A DNA stretch of 64,000 nucleotides from Chrysopilus asiliformis (Eukaryota > Arthropoda > Insecta > Diptera > Rhagionidae). Position numbers and translations under genes: made by a program. The DNA lies in contig OZ035960.1 in NCBI GenBank assembly GCA_964034945.1, forward strand, positions 28,631,487 through 28,695,486, read 5' to 3'. The notes below the pieces were generated by a model that did not search any database, was not told where the DNA came from, and saw nothing but the letters and a program-made list of their open reading frames with translations. This document shows, piece by piece, positions 56,891 through 64,000 of the stretch (positions are counted from its first letter, which is position 1; each line of letters starts with the position of its first letter).

Positions 56891-58194
56891 AAATACGAGA
56901 CGCCGTTTTCGAGGAAAACTGTTTTATTTGTATGGCAGAAGGGAGAAGGGATAGTCCTATTTTGCCCGTTGAAAAAAATATGTTTGTTTCTACTTGCGCC
57001 CACAGCTTGTTCGTAGGTATCAACAAGACGCATTTACAGTATAATAGTAACAGACAAAGGCGTTTTTGCTACCCACAGGCACATTGGGCTGCAAGCATTA
57101 GCTTATATTCGATTTTTTTCAGTGTCAATTCTTAAACATGTGTAAATAGAAATGAGCAAATGCTACACTTCGGAAGCTGTTGTTTGTTGTCAAATTTTAA
57201 GCAAGCATATTTATTCATACAAACTTGAAAATTTGCTCAAAAAAGCAGACTTTCCGGCAACTGTGACAGAACTTTCATGTATGGACTGACGACAAAATCT
57301 CTTATTTAATTTTTTAAAAAGAACCACAACAATTATTGGATTTCATTGGTACAGAGGAAAAAAATTATTTCTCTACTTTATAATTTAAATTTATTTCTTG
57401 ACATAAAATTATTATTACAGAATTACAAATTTCTCCATCCTTTAAATCTGCTTAGTACCCATAATGGTCTCTGTTTTTTTGCTGTTGCTAACATCGTCAA
57501 TAGGTGGTTAAAAAATACCTCCGTATGCGGACATTTACACACACATACGTGGGCTTTTCGTATGTGAATTTAACATACAATAACATAATAGTATCTGAGG
57601 ATATGCCCCGCTTAACATTTAGGAGGTACCGTTTCCATTTGAAATCGTCCAAAATATCGGGGAGAAAAAAGGATCGAATCTCATTAATCATTTAGGGTGA
57701 AAAAGCGTAAAGAGTCAGTATAGCAGCAATGCCCAAACCAACCCGTTTTTTCCCAGGGTCACATATCAACCAAGCTCCTCCAATGGGAATAGGAAAAAAA
57801 TTGTTTATTGAAAGGTTAACTTGGCATTGATTACCGGTTTTGGGCTGAATATACCCTTTAGACACAAGATAGAATAGGGTACGTGCGGTGATTTCTGGCG
57901 ACAAGATAAATGTCGTATATTTGTTTCGGACATTATTCGAATATCCTAGACAAGAAGAAATTGAGATAATTAGATTAATCCATTTAAATGACATATATTT
58001 TAGTAAGAAGAAGGAAAAAAAACGGACACCCTATCGAGAATATAATCCGCCTACATAAATATTAGTAATATTACCAAAACGAAAAATTGCTTTTCCTTTA
58101 CAGTGCACAGGGTGTATCGTAACTTAGTGTTACAGCATATACGATCAAATTCTATGCAGTGTCCTGATAAAAATCAAACCGGTATCGAGATAAT
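56891..58194. other. Unassigned sequence
   Basis: A 100-codon minus frame (57692-57994) has a hydrophobic C-terminal stretch but no recognisable domain and no repeat partner. Confidence 0.35.
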
Positions 58195-58705
58195 TTCCAA
58201 AAAAAAAATATGTTTTTTTTTGCGATTCTCTCGAAAACTGATGGAGTTTCGGTCATTCAATGTTTGAGATGAATTGAAGAACATAATATTTGCCACAACT
58301 TTGTCTTTTACCATTAACCACTATCTTTTACCGTTATTGAGATATTGATCCGCTATTTTTTACCGTCTTTGAGATATTCTCAATGAAAAATTAGACAAAA
58401 CAAGATTTTTGCGAATTGCTTGCAAACTAACGGTTTTTTAAAAAAAAACATTTAAAGGAAGAATTAAAAATATTAAAATTCTCTATATATTTATTTGACT
58501 TTCATCGTAAACCGATACATTTTACCGTTATAGAGATATTTCAGATTTTGTGAAATAAAAATTCATATCTGTAATATATAAAAACCAATTACCACTCACT
58601 CACTCATCACAGTATCTCTCGAAACACCAAACTTATTGCCATGAAATTTCAATCAGATTCATCTTAAGTGCTCGCTAAGAAACGGTTTGATAAATTTCGA
58701 AACTA
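58195..58705. repeat. SINE-like family C fragment plus LINE-like sequence
   Basis: TGCGATTCTCTCGAAAACTG, GAGATGAATTGAAGAACATA and CCGTTATTGAGATATTG match the family-C modules at 22330-22450. From 58590, ACTCACTCACTCATCACAGT and GCTCGCTAAGAAACGGTTTG are a separate dispersed-repeat style. Confidence 0.5.
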
Positions 58706-59368
58706 ACAGGTCAATTATCTTAAGCGGTCCCTACACGTTCAATCTTGCAGTCAATCATTGCATGCTGTGACAGCATTTTGAACGTGTATGGCGATGCTGT
58801 CATGCAAAATTTAATGATTGACAGCATGCTGGCCAATATCAAAATCATTTTGATATTTTTCAAGGGAGCTTTGTGAATGACAGCATGCTTGAACGTGTAT
58901 GGCGATGCTGTCAATCAATTCGTCATTTCAGTGTAATTTTTTGTAGTGAAAAGGTGTCGCATATAAAGTATAAAGTTTTTTGGGAATCCTTTTTCGAGTT
59001 ATATCGACAAAGAAGTGAGTTGTGAATGACGAAAAGTGAAAAATATAAGGACAAAGATTTTTTTAATTTATATTAAGTGTTGTTTTATATATATATATTT
59101 TTTTTTTTTGAATTTATATTAAGTGTTGTGTGCTGTCGGTTTGGCTGTTTCGAAATAAGTGATGCTTGCGTGCATGATTGAGCGTCTAGTGCAAATAAGC
59201 TTTTTGCTGTGACAGCATGATGGACTGCAAGATTGAACGTGTAGGGGCCGCTTTAGACGCGTCACTTTTTGTGACTCGAAATTTGCCTGTAGTATTTGTT
59301 GTTTTGTACCAACAACAACAGGCAATTTCGAGTCACAAAAAGTGACGCGTCTAAGATAATCGACCTGT
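58706..59368. mobile_element. Foldback element split by a Harbinger-like MITE
   Basis: Outer arm ACAGGTCAATTATCTTA (58706-58722) is mirrored by TAAGATAATCGACCTGT (59352-59368). Once the 58723-59252 insertion and one TTA are removed, the left arm continues GACGCGTCACTTTTTGTGAC then TCGAAATTTGCCTG, mirrored at 59312-59351. The loop is TTGTTGTT/AACAACAAC, as in 48392-48522. Confidence 0.88.
58723..59252 (+). mobile_element. Harbinger-type MITE, 530 bp, copy 1
   Basis: TIRs AGCGGTCCCTACACGTTCAA then TCTTGCAGTC, and inverted AGCGGCCCCTACACGTTCAA. TTA at 58720-58722 and 59253-59255. GACAGCATG and GAACGTGTATGGCGATGCTG words recur near the left. No intact ORF. Confidence 0.9.
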
Positions 59369-59407
59369 AAAGGTCCTGTAATAATAATCCAAATATCCTT
59401 TTCCCCA

Positions 59408-59690
59408 TTTTTTATACCCGTATGGTGAAACCAAAGGGTGTACTAACCTTGCCTTACCGTTTGTAACACCAAGATCCCGTTATCACACAAAAAAATGAAT
59501 TACACCAGTGTGTTTAGAATGATAAAAAAAAGTTGAATTTAGCAAGTCCGTCCGTCTGTGTCGCGGATTCCGGACGCACGGATTGATCTACAGACTTGAA
59601 ATTTTGCGCAGATCCTTTTTTCGTAAAATGCGGGGCTAAGTTCGTTAATGGGCAAAAATGGACCATTAGTGCAAGAAAACGTGCAAGAAA
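59408..59690 (-). repeat. SINE-like repeat, family B, 5'-truncated
   Basis: Hairpin TATACCCGTATGGTGAAACC at 59413 after a T-run; GTTTGTAACACCAAGATCCC; short GTCCGTCCGTCTGTG tract; stops within the first module after GGGCAAAAATGGACCATTAG. Loss of the 5' part is what truncated reverse transcription would give. Confidence 0.8.
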
Positions 59691-60295
59691 CTTTAACGCG
59701 GCAACGACGGGTATGAAAATTAATTTTTAAATAAAATCATATTTTATTCGTCGGATTATAGTGTAAATTTTACACAAACCAGGTTTGTTATTATTTTTTC
59801 CAGCCCAAAAAAAACCCACTAGGTTCTATTTTAAAAAAAAGCCCACCCAAAACAAAAACCCAAAAAAATTGCACTAAAACACCATTAAAAACCCAATAAA
59901 ATTCCAAAAAAAAACCGATAAAACCCAGCAAAAAATATTTGGGTTTAATTATTGATATTAGATTAAAAATAAGTACATTTTTTTTAACAAAAGTAAAAAT
60001 TCCATCATTGGTTTTTGTGAAATCCATTAGTGGGATAATGTTCTTGAGTGGTGTGTTTAATAATAATTCATGAACTTTTTCATAATAAATAGACGTCTTT
60101 ACTCTTCTACTCTTCGTCTTCATGTCCATTACAACGGATTTCAACCTTTTTAGCTGTAGTTGTAATGTTACTGGTAAACTCAAACTTTTTTCATTAATTA
60201 AAAAGGGTGATGTGGTTATAAAAGATAATTAAAAATTGAAAAATTTATTGACATAATTTACGTTCTAAAAAATTTTATTTTTTCTTATTTATATT
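59691..60295. other. Unassigned AT-rich sequence
   Basis: AAAACCCA-type words repeat at 59800-59945, making the 130-codon minus ORF (59791-60183) Phe/Gly/Val-rich; not a gene. Confidence 0.45.
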
Positions 60296-60873
60296 AGACT
60301 AGCAGACCCTTCGTTGGCAGCTAAAAGTTTTTTGTATAAATTGTAGAATGCCAAAAAACCATAAATAACTTAAAAAGTTTTGGGAAAAAATGTTATCCTT
60401 ACAGGACCTTCCGTTTCGAATTTTGAAATTCCAACTCCAGATTCGTGATAAACAACCCTGAAAACCTCCCAAAGCCTGTTTTTGCGAGAAAAATTAGAAA
60501 AAGAATATTTGCGTTACCCTTTCAGGACCTTCCATATAGAATTGTAAAAACCTAACACCGAATTCGCAATCAGCGACCCGGAAGCCCTCTTATGCCAATT
60601 TTTCCGGGGTAAAATGAGAAAAAGGATATTTATCCTTGCAGGATGCTCCGTTTCGAATTTTGAAAATCTAATATCGGATTCGTGATCAACGACCCCAAAA
60701 ACCCCATAATGCCAATTTCTCCGAAGAAAAATGGGAAAATCAAAAATGGTAAGATCATTTTGCAAAAAACCGCGTAAAAATCGGTCCAGTAGTTTTTGAG
60801 TTTTGTAATCTCAAACAGACAGACAGACAAACAAACAGACAGACAAACATCCATTTATATATATATAGATAAT
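60296..60873 (+). repeat. LINE-like 3' region with ~120-bp tandem modules
   Basis: CAGGACCTTCCGTTTCGAAT near 60401, CAGGACCTTCCATATAGAAT near 60525 and CAGGATGCTCCGTTTCGAAT near 60645. Then ATCGGTCCAGTAGTTTTTGA, a CAGACAGACAGACAAACAAAC tract and TATATATATAGAT at the end. A reversed copy of the modules lies at 16655-17110. Confidence 0.7.
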
Positions 60874-62889
60874 ACGAGTACCTGTTATTATTTATTTTAT
60901 TTTATTTGCAATAGAAAAATACAAGATAATTAATTTTTAATGTTTGGTGTTAATCAAAATGTTTTTAAAAACCCAGTGGGTTGGACTTTTAAAAAAAAAC
61001 CGGATTTTTCACAACCCTGGCACAAACAAAACTTTTTACAAGAAAGTCATGTACTGTTCACATCAGACATGTTTATAAAATTTTACCTTCGGAGGCCAAC
61101 TATTTACTTATTTATTAAGGGATTTGGACATATTTGGTGGTGTTGGAAAGGTCTTGATAACTATTTTCTTAATATCTGATCCACCTACTTAAATGTTCAA
61201 CTTAAAAAAAGTGGATAAACGTGTAATTTTAGCTTCCTAGGAAAACTTTAAGCCTCTTGGAAAACTTTGATCCAAACACGCCTCGTATCTGCTGAAACAT
61301 TCAAATTCGATACATCTTGTATATTGTTATAATTTATCCAGGAAATATTATTTTGTTTCATTTAATATAATACCTACTCAAATTCATAAATAATAGAGGG
61401 TATGGCTGTAATTTTATCTTGTGAAAAAACTTTTCTCAAACGAAATGCTTATTACGTTTACCATTAAAGTTAGAGCATATTATTTTCATGCTATTCTTTT
61501 AAAATATTATTCCATTGAGAAGTAGTTTGTAAAGTTACAACTATTGTTTGTTTCTGCTTGTTCCGAGTACCGAGACATTTAATTAAAGCAGTTAAAAGTT
61601 CACTTTTATATTCACATTCGAGTGTGGAATTTATTAATATAATTTATATCAAGGAGACACAGTTCTAATTAACTTTCACTGGCATACGAATGTAGTAACA
61701 CTGGTATACCTACCTAAATATGGGGTACAGATAAAAAAAAAACATCCGTAGATTATTGTATATGAAAAGTACGTACATCTATCATTTGTTGTACGCATAC
61801 ATTAATGTAATTTCCATGCTTCATATATCCTTATAGCATCTATATAGATATGTATTTATATTTCTGTCATTGAAGGAAACTGTTTATATGTTTCTGCTTT
61901 GTTTATACATTTATGTACATATACAAAATAATATTCATTCCACAGAAGCTCGTGGTTCGCTATGTGTTTATGCTCTAATTGGCAACAACGTACGTGAATT
62001 TTTCCCTCTAACTCGTGCAAACATATCCAAATAAATACAATTTCTATCCCGATTCGGATGTGATTCCTGTTCTTTCGTCAACTCGTACTCCTGCTTGGGC
62101 AGCCACCGCTTAATTAATGAATCCCGTGTAAAAAAAAACACCGAGCTTTTCGGTGTCAATCAGTTTATGTTAGTGAATAAAAAAGGTGTTGAGCACAATA
62201 TATATTGCCGTTCCATTTCGTTTCATTTCATGGTGTTTCGTTCCTTTGAGAACGTTTTTTGTTGATTACTTTTTGGCTGTGCTTGAAATTTATTTCACGA
62301 TTCAAATGTATTCCATTTTAGCAATCAAATTCAGGACGTAATTATTTTTTAGGAATTAACGCATGTAGGCCTGAGGTCACACCTAGTATCCAGTATGCAT
62401 TCTATAAAATTTATATTGGAGTATTGACACAATGTAAAACATAGGAAATCTGATAATACAATACACAAAAATCCCATCAGTGAATAAAAATTGCTGAAAT
62501 TAAAATTTGCGAAAGACTTGTCTAAATTTTTGACTGAATTTCTCATATTTTTTATGGTAATTTAAGTGAAGTTTCTAATTTTATAATACTTGAAAACTCA
62601 TAAATTATGAATTCAAGCATAAGTGTGTGAGAAAATATGCGAGAAATTGGACATTTTTACAAAAATATAAGTACTAAGTGTGTAGGAAAAATAAAAGTGT
62701 GTAGGACTTATTCGAAGGGTCTTCAATTGTAGCAGGCAATTGCCTGATTTCAAATCTATTATTGAAAAAAGACCGTCAATTGGTCAAACAATATTGTATT
62801 ATATACCTACAAATCGAAATAAAATAGTCTATTGCCAGCCGTCAACTGAATTTTTTGTTTTAATTAATTTTGAAATATTTGTTCCTTAA
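60874..62889. other. Unassigned AT-rich 2 kb
   Basis: No gene, TIR or tandem repeat recognised. Confidence 0.45.
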
Positions 62890-63243
62890 GCGTTCAATCT
62901 TGCAGTCAATCATGCTGTCACAGCAAAAAGCTTTTTTGCACTAGACGCTCAATCATGCACGCTAGCATCACTTATTTCGAAACAGCCAAACCGATAGCAC
63001 ACAACACTTAATATAAATTTAAAAAAAACTTTATATAAAACAACACTTAATATAAATTTAGAAAATCTTTGTCCTTATATTTTTCACTTTTCGTCATGCA
63101 CAACTCACTTCTTTGTCGATATAACTCGAAAAAGGATTCCCAAAAAACTTTATCTTTTATATGCGACACCTTTTCACTACAAAAAATCACACTTGAATGA
63201 CGAATTGATTGACAGCTTCGCCATACACGTTCAAGCATGATTA
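62890..63243 (-). mobile_element. Harbinger-type MITE, copy 2 (inverted, ends decayed)
   Basis: GCGTTCAATCTTGCAGTCAA at 62891 and CCATACACGTTCAAGCATGA at 63222-63241. Interior reverse-complementary to 58723-59252 (GATATAACTCGAAAAAGG, CGAAACAGCCAAACCGA). The outer 'GTCCCTACAC' of the TIR is missing here. Confidence 0.8.
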
Positions 63244-63412
63244 GGGCTGCCATGGAACCTATTTGTGAAAAGAGAACCTTTGGGTTAAAAAAAGAGATAT
63301 TGTATAGGAAATTAACCAAATGAAAAAAGAGAACTAAAAGAGAACTTTTTTTGAATGTGAAAATTACAGAACTTACACAGGGACTACATTGACTTTTATT
63401 TCTGGTATACCA

Positions 63413-63905
63413 GGGGTGCGTTCCTTTATTCCCGAGTAAAGTAAAGGTTGGGTTTGTCAAAGTTAGAACAGCTGATTGCCAAAGTTGAAATTTTACCGAC
63501 GTTAACTCTGATTAAAAGAACGCGATTTGGTTAACTTTGACAGCAGTGATGTGCACAACAATACATTAAAAAAAATAGAATTCTTCTTGATGTCGTATTT
63601 TTCATTTACAAGGACCACAATAAAATACTCCATTATTCTGCATAAAACTCATTCGAAACTACGAGACGAATTGACAGTTGATTGGCAGTTGTAACCGTCT
63701 CGGTTAACTTTATCGTGTTCTTAAATTACAATTAAAGTTAACTTTCTCCAACTCAGCTCTCGAGCAGAGTTGAGAAAAGTAACTTTGACAGCTTAACTTT
63801 GGCATTTAGGAACGGCAGTAAAGTTTACTGAGCGTTAACCGTAGGCATTTAAGAACGCATTTCTCTTTACCGCGGTTAACCACGGTTAATAAAGGAACGC
63901 ACCCC
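63413..63905. mobile_element. MITE, 493 bp, GTTAACTTT-word type
   Basis: GGGGTGCGTTCCTTTATT at 63413 and its inverse ending CACCCC at 63905. AAAGTTAAC/GTTAACTTTGACAG words recur throughout, mostly in the right half. Confidence 0.85.
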
Positions 63906-64000
63906 AGCTGGTAAGCCTTTTAGTCACAATCTGTCAAATTTGTTTGGTGGGCAAATTCTGGTAAAACAGTTCAGTAGGCGAAATGTTAGTGAATAGGAAA

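Noticed and set aside
57692..57994. 100-codon minus ORF with a hydrophobic tail
   Set aside because: No domain, weak start context and no supporting neighbour; kept only as a remark in an unassigned stretch.
59791..60183. 130-codon minus ORF, Phe/Gly/Val-rich
   Set aside because: Its C-terminal half is an AAAACCCA-type low-complexity stretch; no motif and no homology recognised.
63047..63460. 137-codon minus ORF
   Set aside because: Runs across two unrelated MITEs (62890-63243 and 63413-63905), so it cannot be one ancestral gene.

Overview
This is AT-rich eukaryotic DNA. No bacterial gene layout and no convincing conserved host protein-coding gene is visible. The mobile-element content (Tc1/mariner, maT-like, DD37E, hAT and PIF/Harbinger elements, tRNA-derived SINE-like pieces, LINE-like 3' ends with GACA/GTCT tracts) fits an arthropod, most likely an insect. 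A dipteran is plausible, but this is inference from repeat style only. The window is probably intergenic, or the inside of very long introns, in a repeat-rich genome. Only two or three short stretches look even weakly like host coding sequence (5826-5947 minus, 44033-44497 plus, 53612-53833 minus).

Layout. 0-9 kb: SINE-like family-A copies (1-695, 3327-4013), a hAT 5' fragment with a zinc-finger exon (4195-4687), an 87-bp module shared by two loci, a MITE (6733-6980), a 1.4-kb hAT element with a perfect 8-bp target duplication (7018-8423) and a collapsed mariner-type transposase pseudogene (8492-8865). 9.6-14.6 kb: a very recent tandem duplication (9649-14615) carrying a DD37E transposon; one copy has lost 923 bp. 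16.6-19.4 kb: nested repeats, then a 1.73-kb array of a 12-bp unit. 21.7-29.3 kb: Harbinger-type MITEs, two more internally deleted Tc1/mariner-class elements, and SINE-like copies of families B and C. 31-36.5 kb: MITEs, family-D and family-A copies, and a hAT inserted in the family-A 3' end. 39-46.7 kb: a 1-kb element built from one short word, two PIF/Harbinger derivatives head-to-tail sharing one TAA, and a 1.33-kb hAT with a perfect 8-bp target duplication. 48-52.6 kb: foldbacks, a Harbinger derivative that still carries a MADF-like exon, and SINE-like copies. 54-64 kb: a second copy of the 6.7-kb MITE, another hAT, a foldback split by a Harbinger-like MITE, LINE-like tandem repeats and two terminal MITEs.

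Three themes recur. First, at least four different Tc1/mariner-class transposons have each lost the middle of the transposase and kept both gene ends. Second, about ten elements have TIRs plus an interior made largely of one short word and its complement, a different word in each family. Third, the 'GTCTGTC-tract' repeats share a conserved 5' start, 146-147-bp internal modules and a terminal hairpin followed by A residues, which suggests non-autonomous retroposons. The genes do not form a host pathway; they are remnants of transposition machinery. All calls are from reading the sequence; no search was run.
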